Assembly (NCBI GenBank): GCA_017935365.1
Contig: JAGBHT010000006.1
Coordinates: 1 to 58,529, forward strand
Direction of reading: 5' to 3'
Origin: Ruminiclostridium sp.
Lineage (GTDB): Bacteria; Bacillota; Clostridia; Oscillospirales; Ruminococcaceae
Length of the DNA stretch: 58,529 bases
The position numbers and the translations under genes are program-made. Positions 17,125 to 26,085 of the stretch are shown piece by piece. Position 1 is the stretch's first letter. Every line of letters begins with the position of its first letter. The notes beneath the pieces are model-generated. The model saw nothing but the letters and a program-made list of their open reading frames with translations. It was not told the DNA's origin and did not search any database.

Positions 17125-17751
17125 ATGGCGTTTTTTCGTATTTTTAAAAAGTCGTTCGAGGAATTGAAATCTATTCGTTGCCTTACCGTAACGGCACTTC
17201 TTATTGGTGTTTCGATAGCACTGAAATTTGTAATGATCATGCCGACCGAAACACTGAAGATCAGTTTTGCTTTTGTCGGTCTTGCGTCTATCGGTATGCT
17301 GTACGGTCCTGTAGTTGCAGGTATTGCAGGTACCATTACCGATTTACTGGGCTTTCTGGTAAAACCCACAGGTGCGTTTTCACCGATATTCACACTTGTT
17401 GAAGTGACAGGTGCGGTGATATTCGGAATATTCCTTTACGGGCTCAATCCCGTAAAATTGGATTTTTCGAGCAAATCCGCATTTTTAAGCGGACTAAAGA
17501 CAAACGGAGTACAGGTGTTCAGAATATTCATGGCAAAGTTTACGGTAAACCTTGTATGTAACGTATTCATGAACACTGTAGCAATGGTTATAATGGGATA
17601 TTTTGCTCCCGAAGTGTTCTGGGTTAAAATTGCGGCAAGAATAGTAAAGAATGCGGTAATGCTCCCGATAGAAGTATTCATACTTCTTCTCGTTCTTTAT
17701 CCCGTAATGGTGGCATACCGTGCCGCATTCAGGGAGAAACGTTCGGCTTGA
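17125..17751 (+). CDS. folT: FolT, folate ECF transporter substrate-binding component
   Basis: 208 residues with about six hydrophobic helices. It is an S-component of the energy-coupling-factor folate family: LTVTALLIGVSIALKF at the N-terminus, GPVVAGIAGTITDLLGFLVKP in the middle, and basic ends. It captures folates for import with the shared EcfAA'T module, which is not in this window. Placement behind a THF riboswitch is strong support for folate specificity. GAGGAGGT precedes the ATG. Confidence 0.93.
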   Translation: MAFFRIFKKSFEELKSIRCLTVTALLIGVSIALKFVMIMPTETLKISFAFVGLASIGMLYGPVVAGIAGTITDLLGFLVKPTGAFSPIFTLVEVTGAVIFGIFLYGLNPVKLDFSSKSAFLSGLKTNGVQVFRIFMAKFTVNLVCNVFMNTVAMVIMGYFAPEVFWVKIAARIVKNAVMLPIEVFILLLVLYPVMVAYRAAFREKRSA

Positions 17752-17770
17752 TCAGAAAAGAGGATTTAAT

Positions 17771-18568
17771 ATGACTGAACTTGGATTTTTAGGCGCAGGC
17801 AATATGGGCAGTGCGATAATGCGCGGTATCTGCTCATCCGATATGCAGGTAAGTGTTTCGGCGTATGATAAGGATACGGCAAAGCTTGAAGTGCTTTCTT
17901 CATTCGGAGTAAAGCCCTGTGAGAGCGAATGTGAGCTTGTTAAAAAGTGCGATTACATTCTGCTTGCGGTAAAACCGCAGGTGCTCGGCGGTGTGCTTGA
18001 CACTATTGCGAACGACGTAACGCACGACAAGGTCATAATCTCTATCTGTGCAGGCATATCCGAGGATTTTATCCGCAGTCATACTATACCGAACGCTAAG
18101 GTAGTGCTTGTTATGCCCAACACGCCGATGATGCTCGGACTTGGTGCCAGTGCAATATCAAGAGCGGACGGAGTAACGGATGAAGAATTTACTTTTGCAA
18201 AGTCTGTAATTGAGAGCTGTGGCATTGCCGAAGAAGTACCGATAAACAAGATGAAAGAGATAATCGCCATAAACGGCAGTTCTCCCGCTTTTATCTATCT
18301 TTACGCAAAGGGCTTTGTAGATTACGCAAAGAGCGTTAGCATAGATCCCGATGCGGCTCTTAAACTGTTTGCGCAGTCGCTTGTAGGCTCGGCAAAGATG
18401 CTCACAGATTCGGGTATGACGGTTGACGAGCTTATAAAGCAGGTTTCTTCCCCCGGAGGAACAACAATTGCAGGTCTTGACAAACTGTATGAGGGCAAGC
18501 TCACCGATACTGTAGGTGAGTGCTGCAAGGCTTGCACGGCAAGAGCATACGAGCTTGCAAAGAAGTAA
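17771..18568 (+). CDS. proC: ProC, pyrroline-5-carboxylate reductase
   Basis: NAD(P)H-dependent last step of proline synthesis. From the ATG at 17771 it is 265 residues, the usual length. The Rossmann start MTELGFLGAGNMGSAI, the AVKPQ motif, PNTPMMLG and the C-terminal VSSPGGTTIAGL signature are all present. I chose this ATG rather than an in-frame one 51 bases upstream inside folT, because AGAGGATTTAAT gives a ribosome site here and the Rossmann motif then begins at residue 5. It follows folT by 19 bases. Confidence 0.95.
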   Translation: MTELGFLGAGNMGSAIMRGICSSDMQVSVSAYDKDTAKLEVLSSFGVKPCESECELVKKCDYILLAVKPQVLGGVLDTIANDVTHDKVIISICAGISEDFIRSHTIPNAKVVLVMPNTPMMLGLGASAISRADGVTDEEFTFAKSVIESCGIAEEVPINKMKEIIAINGSSPAFIYLYAKGFVDYAKSVSIDPDAALKLFAQSLVGSAKMLTDSGMTVDELIKQVSSPGGTTIAGLDKLYEGKLTDTVGECCKACTARAYELAKK

Positions 18569-18590
18569 TTTGTTATTGTTATTAATCAAC

Positions 18591-18632
18591 AAAAAACACT
18601 CCCTGCGTGAAAACTCCGCAGGGAGTGTTTTT
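18591..18632. terminator. Bidirectional terminator between proC and the DUF368 gene
   Basis: AAAAAACACTCCCTGCG pairs with CGCAGGGAGTGTTTTT, giving a strong stem with A and T tails that serves both converging genes. Confidence 0.9.
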
Positions 18633-18652
18633 ATATGCCGGGATAAATATTA

Positions 18653-19750
18653 TTACTGTTCTTCAACTTTTGTGTTTTTACCTACAAGCACTGCAATTGC
18701 TCCGCCGACAATAAGTGCGACAAAGCCCGCAAGGGTTTCAAGGTTAAGTCCGAAACCGTCAGGGAATACAGCGTACAGTGAGCCTATTACAAGACCCATT
18801 ATTGCACTGTAAACAAGCAATGAGTAACGCTTCATAAGTGCGGATATCAGCTTTGCACCGAACACAATACCGATAAATACGCCGATAGCGGTAGGTATCA
18901 GTATCATAAAATCAAGGCTCTTGACAGCGCCTATAACAGTCGTGTATATGCCGAGCAGTACCATTACGAATGAACCGCTGACGCCGGGGATTATCATAGC
19001 AACTGCGGCAAAGGTAACGCCGAGCAGAAGTGTTATAAACAGCACGGGGTTCATCTTGTATGTGTAGGTGAAGCTGTCTGTTGTGATCGAATCAATATCG
19101 GCATTTGCGGGAAGCTTTATTGTTATGCTTTCGCCCTTTGCTATTTCACTGCCTTCAGTGCCGACAAGCGTTGTCATATCGGCTGAGGATTTTTTGACTG
19201 CACAACCGGTAAGTTCGCCGTCTATCTTGCCCGCAACCTTGAGCTGCCAGTCGGATTTCATATCATAACTGCCGTTATTTGTGACAGTAACGGTACATTC
19301 TGTACTGTTGCGCACAGCGTTTATTGCGAATGTTTCGTTCTGCGGGAGTTTATTTACGAATGTCATACCGACAACAAGCGCGAGTGCCGGGATAAATGCG
19401 ATAAGGCACTTAGGCGTGATTTTTTTACCGCCTGCGGTCATATTGCGGTAGATGAGCGGAATACTTCCGATTATAAGTCCCATAAAGAACATATTTGTAG
19501 CAACAGGGAAGTTGTCGAACAGCCAAGTTATCACAAATGAGAAACCGAGAACTCCGACAACTGCGCCTATGCCGAAAAAGATTATGAACCTGATATTCTT
19601 TTTGATAGCAGACAGTTTTAAAGTCAGCACGTCCACTACCTTGTCATACACGCCGAAAACTACCATCATAGTTCCGCCGCTGACACCGGGGATTACATTT
19701 GCAACACCGAATACTATTCCGTATACGATGTTCAGAAGATGAGTCAGCAT
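18653..19750 (-). CDS. DUF368 membrane protein (PopT-like lipid carrier flippase) with inserted domain
   Basis: 365 residues. The DUF368 fold is an inverted repeat; both halves carry the re-entrant motif, VIPGVSGGT (19-27) and IIPGVSGSF (254-262). Family members have recently been linked to recycling undecaprenyl phosphate across the membrane. Most members are around 270-310 residues. Here residues about 132-232 form an extra polar segment between helices, rich in beta-strand-like Thr/Val runs (CTVTVTNNGSY, SDWQLKVAG, AKGESITIKLP). It resembles a small immunoglobulin-like or CBM2-like sandwich placed outside the cell. It starts 14 bases after the P-type ATPase stop, so the two are co-transcribed. 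Confidence 0.85.
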   Translation of the reverse strand: MLTHLLNIVYGIVFGVANVIPGVSGGTMMVVFGVYDKVVDVLTLKLSAIKKNIRFIIFFGIGAVVGVLGFSFVITWLFDNFPVATNMFFMGLIIGSIPLIYRNMTAGGKKITPKCLIAFIPALALVVGMTFVNKLPQNETFAINAVRNSTECTVTVTNNGSYDMKSDWQLKVAGKIDGELTGCAVKKSSADMTTLVGTEGSEIAKGESITIKLPANADIDSITTDSFTYTYKMNPVLFITLLLGVTFAAVAMIIPGVSGSFVMVLLGIYTTVIGAVKSLDFMILIPTAIGVFIGIVFGAKLISALMKRYSLLVYSAIMGLVIGSLYAVFPDGFGLNLETLAGFVALIVGGAIAVLVGKNTKVEEQ

Positions 19751-19764
19751 ATTTACTCCTTACT

Positions 19765-22230
19765 TCAGTTAAGATGCTTTTTTATTTCTATTGCTATTGC
19801 GGGAAGAATGCCTGCTATCACTGCCACTATGGAAGCAAGCGGGTGCGGCATTGCAAAGCCGAACAGCGAATTGACAAATGGTATGTACGGCAGTAGTATT
19901 GCCGCAAGTGAGGTTACTATTACAACGTTGAGCAAATATTTCGGTATTGTCTTATTTCTGAATGAGCCGGGGCGTTTATCGACGGATTCTACAGCCATTG
20001 TACCGGTCATAACGGTAAGAAGCGTCAGCAGAGCCGATGATACCTGTGCAGTCGGCAGAAGTCCGCTCATTATCATAACGAATATCGTGCTTATCGCACC
20101 GCATATTGCGCCGCAGACAAGGCTCCTCACAAAGAACATTCTGTCGCCTTTGCCCCTTGAAATAAAGCCCGATGCGGTCATATCGCTCTTGATATCGGCT
20201 GTGACATTTCTGAAGCCTGTGCAACAAAGCGGGACTACGACTGCTGTAAGCAATGCCGCAAGCATAGGCGTTACCGCATTACTGCCTGCCGCCATATCGG
20301 CAATTGCCGTAAGCGAGAACATCACAAGGGATGAGAGCAGTGCAAAAATACAGCGCTTTATGTTGCGGTGAAGCTGTCGTGCCTCTTTTATCATTTCAAC
20401 TACCGAGGCAAAGTTATCATCACGCACTATAAGTCCGCTTGCTTCATATACACATCCTGTGGTATTCTCAAGCGAGGTGATACCGAGGTCTGCGTGGGTC
20501 ACCATTTCATAATCATTGTCTGAATATCCGACAACGGCAACCGTTTCTCCCGCCGCCTTAAGTTCATCTATTATTGTTATACGCTGAGCGGCGCTTACGC
20601 GGCAGAATATCTCAGCGTCGGTATAGTTCAGTTTTTCGCCTGTGAGCGAGCTTTCCGCAATAGCATCTCCCGATATCATGCCCTTGTCTGAAAGTCCGAT
20701 TTTCTTACCCATAGAGCTTGCGGTTTCTGGGCTGTCGGAAGAAGTCAGAACAAGCTTTACACCTGCTCTCCTGCAACCCTGCATTGCAAGCGGGATCATA
20801 TCTCTTGTGGCGCTCATAAACGACACAAGGCCCATATAGTTGTAACGCACAGAGTAAAGGCTCTTAGGCAGTTCTTCACCGTCGGGTATTATATAGTAGG
20901 CGGAAGCCCACACCTCAAGTCCGCGCTTTGCAAGAGAAGCGGCGCGGTTTGTTATCTCAAACAGCGTATCTGTGTGCATATCGCAAAGCCCCGTGATTTT
21001 TTCTACCGAGCCTTTCACGCAGACAAGGTGTCTGTCGCCCATTTTGTAGATGTTACCGCCGATCCTGTCGGTATCGTTATACGGAAACTGTGCCGCTACC
21101 TCGTTTCGCTTTAGCGTACTTACATCTGCACCGCCCAGTGCGGCATTCAGCAGAAATGCCTGTTCTGCAAGCGTCGGGTCATCCCTGTCGCATGAGAGAA
21201 CCGTTACGGTAGTCATAAGGTCGGGATTTTTGCTGTATACGCCCGCAACCTCAAGCATATTTGGTGCGACTACCGCCGACTTGTCAATGACAAGCGTTGT
21301 CAGTCCATTCAGCTTTTCGGGGACGGTAAGGTTTTTGATTATAGCGCCTTTACGTTCTATACGGCGGACAAAGTTGATATTGTACATTCTGATGAACAGC
21401 TCAACGAACGGCATAAACATACAGATAAGCCAGCCGCAGGCGCTTATCGCAATACCCAGGACATTTGTATTTCTGCCGGTGAGTACCTGTAAAAGCACTC
21501 CGAGCACGCATATTACCACCGCCGCTATTGCAAGCGGAAGACGGAGCTTTACACAGGTCTTTTCATAACGTGAAAAGTTGGGGTCTGACGACTTTCCGAG
21601 CTTTTCTCCGTTTCTTGCTCTGTATGTATCTTCACCCGTTGCAACTACTCTTGCAACAGCCGAGCCTGAAAGTATTCGTGTTCCTGCATATATACAGCTC
21701 TTTTTAAGTCCGTTTGCCTTGGGGTCTGAGCCGTCGTGCTTTGCGACCGGTGTCGGGTCTTCGGTAAAGCGGCTTTCGTCAACGGTAAGCCCTGTACATT
21801 CAAGTATATGCGCGTCCGCCGGGACTATTTCTCCGCCCTGGACGATTATTATATCGTCGGGTACAAGCATAACCGCCGGGATAAGCTCAAGCGATGAATC
21901 GCGTATTACCCTGTATTTCATTTTAGCCGACAGTGTGCGGTTTCTGATACTGTCGTTGCTCCTGCGGCAGATAACGCACAGGGTTACTATCTGTGCCACA
22001 GCCATAGCAAGGCACATCGCACCCGTAACATACTGTGACAATGCGGCTATCTGTATAATTCCCGCCGCAAAAAGCAGAACTGCCGTCGGGTCAAAAAGAT
22101 AATGATATACCTTAAAGCTTTTGTCCTCTGTTTCCCTGAAAATATTACTTCCGTACATTTCAAGATTATCCGCCGCCTTGTCAGCGCCTAGACCGGTATA
22201 ATCTCCTCTGAAATTCAAAAACTGTGCCAT
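19765..22230 (-). CDS. P-type ATPase-like membrane protein lacking key catalytic motifs
   Basis: 821 residues with the P-type layout: an N-terminal segment, M1-M2, an actuator domain, M3-M4, P and N domains and C-terminal helices. Several signatures are altered. The phosphorylation loop DKTGT is DKSAV (316-320). TGES of the actuator domain is VDES (150-153). The TGD loop is TSSD (496-499). GDGxND is GYSDND (568-573). The KGA ATP-binding motif survives as VKGSVE (405-410). The aspartate itself is kept but the catalytic machinery looks degraded, while the frame is open throughout. It may be a pseudoenzyme, or an ATPase with unusual motifs. The transported ion cannot be inferred. It shares an operon with the DUF368 gene. 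Confidence 0.85.
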   Translation of the reverse strand: MAQFLNFRGDYTGLGADKAADNLEMYGSNIFRETEDKSFKVYHYLFDPTAVLLFAAGIIQIAALSQYVTGAMCLAMAVAQIVTLCVICRRSNDSIRNRTLSAKMKYRVIRDSSLELIPAVMLVPDDIIIVQGGEIVPADAHILECTGLTVDESRFTEDPTPVAKHDGSDPKANGLKKSCIYAGTRILSGSAVARVVATGEDTYRARNGEKLGKSSDPNFSRYEKTCVKLRLPLAIAAVVICVLGVLLQVLTGRNTNVLGIAISACGWLICMFMPFVELFIRMYNINFVRRIERKGAIIKNLTVPEKLNGLTTLVIDKSAVVAPNMLEVAGVYSKNPDLMTTVTVLSCDRDDPTLAEQAFLLNAALGGADVSTLKRNEVAAQFPYNDTDRIGGNIYKMGDRHLVCVKGSVEKITGLCDMHTDTLFEITNRAASLAKRGLEVWASAYYIIPDGEELPKSLYSVRYNYMGLVSFMSATRDMIPLAMQGCRRAGVKLVLTSSDSPETASSMGKKIGLSDKGMISGDAIAESSLTGEKLNYTDAEIFCRVSAAQRITIIDELKAAGETVAVVGYSDNDYEMVTHADLGITSLENTTGCVYEASGLIVRDDNFASVVEMIKEARQLHRNIKRCIFALLSSLVMFSLTAIADMAAGSNAVTPMLAALLTAVVVPLCCTGFRNVTADIKSDMTASGFISRGKGDRMFFVRSLVCGAICGAISTIFVMIMSGLLPTAQVSSALLTLLTVMTGTMAVESVDKRPGSFRNKTIPKYLLNVVIVTSLAAILLPYIPFVNSLFGFAMPHPLASIVAVIAGILPAIAIEIKKHLN

Positions 22231-22323
22231 ATTTCTCTTTTCTTCAATAATTAATTCAATTCATTTCTATTTCAAATTCCGCCGCTATATCGATAACATC
22301 ACGGATAAACTTTCCTATTTTAT

Positions 22324-22352
22324 ATTATCTCATAATCCGTGCGAAAAATCAA
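22324..22352 (-). promoter_or_regulatory. Promoter of the ATPase-DUF368 operon
   Basis: On the minus strand TTGATT (22352-22347) and GATAAT (22329-22324) are 17 bases apart, about 94 bases before the ATPase start. Confidence 0.5.
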
Positions 22353-22409
22353 GAGTTATGACAAATGTAAAATCAATGTATGCAAGGAAAAAAGCCTATG
22401 TATAGCCGT

Positions 22410-22485
22410 TTTCACAATACTTTCACCATTTTGTAAAGTTTTCGTAAAATTCTCTAAGGTTTCTTTAAGGCAGAAGATGTATCAT
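22410..22485 (+). promoter_or_regulatory. Six 11-bp phased repeats and -10 box before the VTC operon
   Basis: Reading in 11-base steps from 22410 gives TTTCACAATAC, TTTCACCATTT, TGTAAAGTTTT, CGTAAAATTCT, CTAAGGTTTCT and TTAAGGCAGAA. Neighbouring units match in pairs (TTTCAC twice, GTAAA twice, TAAGG twice). The last unit ends near a -10 like TATCAT (22480-22485), with no good -35 box. Eleven-base direct repeats that replace a -35 are the usual layout for OmpR/PhoB-family activators. The OmpR-type regulator at 29955-30632 is the obvious candidate, but this is inference. Confidence 0.55.
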
Positions 22486-22541
22486 TACAGCAGAAACAAA
22501 AAAGCAACACCCAAAACAAGAAACCGAAAGGAATGAGATAT

Positions 22542-23282
22542 ATGGATAAGAGTATTTTTAAACGTCACGAGCTTAAATACCTTGTGAGTGCAGAGCAACG
22601 GGAGCTTATCGAAAGTGCGTTTGAGCGGTATATGATACCCGATGAGCACGGCGAAAGCACAATATGCAATATCTATTATGACACCCCCGATTTCAGACTG
22701 ATAAGGCGATCGCTTGAAAAGCCCGTATACAAGGAAAAATTAAGACTTCGCAGTTACGGTACGGCTTCGGGCGACAGAAACGTTTTCCTTGAGCTTAAGA
22801 AAAAGTACAAGGGTATCGTTTATAAAAGACGTATATCGCTTAACTGTGACGAGGTACAGGAGATACTCGAAAACAATGAACGGCTTATCGAGGACAGCCA
22901 GATAGCAAAGGAAATCAACTACTTCCTTGATTTCTACGGAGACATCTTCCCGGCGGTTTATCTTTGCTACGACAGAACGGCTTATTTCGGAGCGGACGAC
23001 CCCGACCTCAGAATTACGTTTGACCGCAACATACGCTGGAGAACAGAGGACGTTGACCTGAAAATAGCTCCATACGGTGAGCAGATCCTCGACAAAGGTT
23101 ATTCGCTGATGGAAATAAAGGCGGCAGGTTCAATGCCGGTATGGCTGGTTGAACTGCTTGCAGAGGGTGAAATAAAACAGACTTCGTTCTCAAAGTACGG
23201 AATGGCATACATGACAATGCTCAGAAGGAGCATGGGTATTAAAACCAAAAAAATAAGAAGTGAGGTAACAGTAAATGTTTGA
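22542..23282 (+). CDS. VTC-domain polyphosphate polymerase-like protein
   Basis: 246 residues from the ATG at 22542, preferred over the ATG at 22533 because AAAGGA lies 9 or more bases upstream of it. It is a single VTC tunnel domain: FKRHELKYLV at the N-terminus, YYDTPDF, KEKLRLRSYG, FLELKKKYKGIVYKRR and a late LMEIKAAG strand, all carrying the basic and acidic residues that line the triphosphate tunnel. In yeast Vtc4 the domain makes polyphosphate from ATP. Stand-alone bacterial versions are annotated as polyphosphate polymerases. It overlaps the following DUF4956 gene by 8 bases, implying coupling. Confidence 0.85.
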   Translation: MDKSIFKRHELKYLVSAEQRELIESAFERYMIPDEHGESTICNIYYDTPDFRLIRRSLEKPVYKEKLRLRSYGTASGDRNVFLELKKKYKGIVYKRRISLNCDEVQEILENNERLIEDSQIAKEINYFLDFYGDIFPAVYLCYDRTAYFGADDPDLRITFDRNIRWRTEDVDLKIAPYGEQILDKGYSLMEIKAAGSMPVWLVELLAEGEIKQTSFSKYGMAYMTMLRRSMGIKTKKIRSEVTVNV

Positions 23283-23967
23283 TACAGTAATAGAAGGAAT
23301 TTTCAGCGGTGCGGCTGATATAACACTCGGCGGTTTTCTTATCGGTGTCGGTTCGGCACTGATACTCGGTATAGCGATGGCGTTCATGTATATGTACAAG
23401 AACACATACACAAAGAGTTTTGCAATAACGCTTGCTACGCTCCCTGCGGTAGTCAGCATAGTTATTATGATGGTAAGCGGCTCGATAGGTGCAGGCGTTG
23501 CAGTTGCAGGTACGTTCTCGCTTGTAAGATTCCGCTCGGTACCCGGCACGGCAAAGGAAATAGGTTCAATATTCCTTGCTATGGCGGTAGGTCTTGCCTG
23601 CGGTATGGGTTATCCGTTATACGCTCTTATCTTTGCGGTGATCATGGGAGTTGCAAACATCGTGCTTACGGCTTCTCCTTTCGGTGAATCAAAGAAGAAT
23701 GAGCTTAACAAGGTGCTTCATATCACAGTTCCGGAGGATCTGGAATATGCAGGCGCATTTGACGACATATTCGGCAAATACTTATCACAGTATAAGATGA
23801 CACAGGTAAAGACAACCAACCTCGGCAGTCTGAACAAACTGACATACAACATCACACTCGGCAGGGCAGGCTGTGAAAAGCAGATGATCGACGAGCTGAG
23901 ATGCAGAAACGGCAATCTTGAAATAAACATAACTTCACAGAGCACAGACGGCAAAGAACAGCTCTGA
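23275..23967 (+). CDS. DUF4956 membrane protein
   Basis: 230 residues with about four hydrophobic helices in the first 140 (FLIGVGSALILGIAMAFMYM, TLATLPAVVSIVIMMV, the glycine-rich GAGVAVAGTFSLVRFRSVPG, and IFLAMAVGLACGMGYPL) and a soluble C-terminal domain. The RFRS-GTAKEIG segment is typical of DUF4956, which is almost always next to a VTC gene. The likely role is as the membrane partner of VTC, for example channel or anchor, but no reaction is established. Its start overlaps the end of the VTC gene (ATGTTTGA). Confidence 0.85.
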   Translation: MFDTVIEGIFSGAADITLGGFLIGVGSALILGIAMAFMYMYKNTYTKSFAITLATLPAVVSIVIMMVSGSIGAGVAVAGTFSLVRFRSVPGTAKEIGSIFLAMAVGLACGMGYPLYALIFAVIMGVANIVLTASPFGESKKNELNKVLHITVPEDLEYAGAFDDIFGKYLSQYKMTQVKTTNLGSLNKLTYNITLGRAGCEKQMIDELRCRNGNLEINITSQSTDGKEQL

Positions 23968-24000
23968 GAATAATCGTAATAAACGAAAGGCGGTAATTTT

Positions 24001-25953
24001 ATGAAAAAGAAAATGTTAGCTGTAATAGTTGCTACGGTACTTATAGTTTCATGCTTTACTTCATGCGATAACAGCACATCGTCAGGTTCACAGGCATCAC
24101 AGGTCACAAGCAGTACGACAAGCAGTACAACAAACAGTTCCGGCAGTACTTCTTCAGGCAGTGATACAAGTTCATCTGACAGCAGTTCATCGGAAAGTAA
24201 TCAGAGCGGTTCGGACAGCGATAAACAGCTTACAGCGGACGATATGTTCTCCGACCGTGATCTGTCGGGTGATTACTCAGACTGTGTTGACATAACGCTG
24301 AGCAATTCCACGGCAAGCTGTAAAGACAGCTCGGTAACAACGGCAGACGGTACGGTTACTATTACCAAAGCCGGAACATATAAGCTCAGTGGTACATTCA
24401 TAGGACAGATAATCGTAAATGTCGGCGATGACGAAAAGGTACAGCTTGTTCTTGACAATGCGAATATCACAAAGGACGGCAGTGCAGCACTGTATGTAGT
24501 AAACGCCGACAAGGTATTTGTAACGACCGTAAGCGGTACTGAAAACACACTTGCAAGCACAGGTGAATTTGCGACAAGCGATGATGAAACGAATGTTGAC
24601 GGCGCGGTATTCTCAAAGTCTGATATCACATTCAACGGCAACGGTACTCTGAACGTAAAGTGCGAAAGCAAGCACGGCATCGTTACAAAAGACGACCTCA
24701 AGATCACAAGCGGAACATACAATATAACTTCCGCGTCACAGGGACTTTCAGGCAAGGACAGCGTGAGAATCGCAGGCGGTAATATCACTGTTACTTCCGG
24801 AACGGACGGAATCCACAGTGAAAATGCGGACGACACCGAAAAGGGATATGTATATATCTCAGGCGGAACGATCAGTATCACAAGCGGCAAGGACTGCATT
24901 GACGCGTCCGGCACGATAGATATAAAGGACGGCGCATTTACTCTTAACGCAGGCGGCGGTTCTTCCGAAAAGTCAACAGGCGACGACAGCGAATCATACA
25001 AGGGCGTAAAGGCTGACGGAGTGCTTACAATATCGGGCGGTACGTTTGCAATAGACACGCTTGATGACGCTATCCACAGCAACACAGATGTCACCGTTAC
25101 AGGCGGTACGTTTGACATAAGCACAGGTGACGACGGCATTCACGCATACAACAACACAGTTGTCAGCGGCGGTGAAATCACTATTGAAAAATGTTATGAA
25201 GGTCTTGAGGGCCAGACGGTTACAGTCAGCGGCGGAAAGGTAACGCTTACGGCATCGGACGATGGAATCAATGCCGCAGGCGGCGACAATCAGGGCGTGG
25301 GCGGAGGCTTCGGCCCCGACTCATTCTCAGCCGACAGCGAAGCTAAAATCACCATAACAGGCGGCGAAATACACGTCAATGCAAGCGGTGACGGACTTGA
25401 CTCAAACGGCGACCTCGAAATTTCGGGCGGTACGGTTTATGTATACGGTCCTACAAGTGGCGGCGACGGTTCGCTTGACTATGACGGAAACGCAGTTATC
25501 ACAGGTGGCACGGTATTAATGGCAGGCACAAGCGGTATGGCTATGAACTTCGGTTCTGAGTCAACTCAGGGTTCTATACTTGCAAGCACAGGTAACGCAA
25601 GCGCAGGAACGACCGTAAAGCTCAACGATTCATGCGGTAATGTAATTGCAGAGTTCACACCTACAGTATCATTCCAGACAGTCGTTATAAGCACTCCTGA
25701 TATCACATCTGACGGAACTTATACATTGACAGTCGGCGACAGCACCCAGGAGATCACTATGTCGGGCTACATCCACGGCAGTGGCATGGGCGGCGGGTTC
25801 GGCGGCGGTGGAAAGGGCGGTGGTAACCGCCCCAGAGGAAACGGCGGATTCGATGGCGGTAATCGTCCCGATGATAACGGTCAGGGATTCGGCGGAGGCA
25901 ATCCTCCCGATATGAACGGCGGTCAGAACGGTAACGCAACTGCGAACGCATGA
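24001..25953 (+). CDS. Secreted beta-helix lipoprotein, carbohydrate-binding (Cthe_2159-like)
   Basis: 650 residues. A lipobox (IVSC at 15-18, or FTSC ending at 22) follows a basic signal sequence, then a long Ser/Thr linker to about residue 75. The main part is a right-handed beta-helix of repeats such as ISGGT.. and GTDGIHSENAD, with many D-G-I/D-G-L turns (SGDGLDSNGD), as in the Cthe_2159 family of polygalacturonate-binding surface proteins. The C-terminal 60 residues are low-complexity Gly/Asn/Pro/Arg (GGGFGGGGKGGG, then NRPDDN). It lies 33 bases after the DUF4956 gene in the same operon, so it likely works at the cell surface with VTC/DUF4956. Binding target is inferred. Confidence 0.82.
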   Translation: MKKKMLAVIVATVLIVSCFTSCDNSTSSGSQASQVTSSTTSSTTNSSGSTSSGSDTSSSDSSSSESNQSGSDSDKQLTADDMFSDRDLSGDYSDCVDITLSNSTASCKDSSVTTADGTVTITKAGTYKLSGTFIGQIIVNVGDDEKVQLVLDNANITKDGSAALYVVNADKVFVTTVSGTENTLASTGEFATSDDETNVDGAVFSKSDITFNGNGTLNVKCESKHGIVTKDDLKITSGTYNITSASQGLSGKDSVRIAGGNITVTSGTDGIHSENADDTEKGYVYISGGTISITSGKDCIDASGTIDIKDGAFTLNAGGGSSEKSTGDDSESYKGVKADGVLTISGGTFAIDTLDDAIHSNTDVTVTGGTFDISTGDDGIHAYNNTVVSGGEITIEKCYEGLEGQTVTVSGGKVTLTASDDGINAAGGDNQGVGGGFGPDSFSADSEAKITITGGEIHVNASGDGLDSNGDLEISGGTVYVYGPTSGGDGSLDYDGNAVITGGTVLMAGTSGMAMNFGSESTQGSILASTGNASAGTTVKLNDSCGNVIAEFTPTVSFQTVVISTPDITSDGTYTLTVGDSTQEITMSGYIHGSGMGGGFGGGGKGGGNRPRGNGGFDGGNRPDDNGQGFGGGNPPDMNGGQNGNATANA

Positions 25954-25982
25954 GAACAAGTTAAAGTTAATATACACCTTAC

Positions 25983-26023
25983 AGCAGAACGCCCCGACAG
26001 ATAAACTGTCGGGGTGTTCTGCT
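25983..26023 (+). terminator. Strong hairpin ending the VTC operon
   Basis: An 18-bp stem (AGCAGAACGCCCCGACAG with CTGTCGGGGTGTTCTGCT) around ATAAA follows the lipoprotein gene. The T-tract is poor (TAGCTTG). Confidence 0.75.
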
Positions 26024-26031
26024 TAGCTTGT

Positions 26032-26063
26032 AAAAAACGACCGCTGTCCGAAAACAGCGGTCG
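26032..26063 (-). terminator. Terminator of the ABC transporter transcript
   Basis: CGACCGCTGT/ACAGCGGTCG with a six-base loop, followed on the minus strand by TTTTTTA, just past the ABC gene stop. Confidence 0.85.
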
Positions 26064-26085
26064 GGATATAATATAGAATAACAGT

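Noticed and set aside
24273..25139. 288-codon minus-strand frame over the beta-helix lipoprotein gene
   Set aside because: It is a mirror of the repetitive coding sequence; the plus-strand gene has signal peptide, domain structure and operon context.
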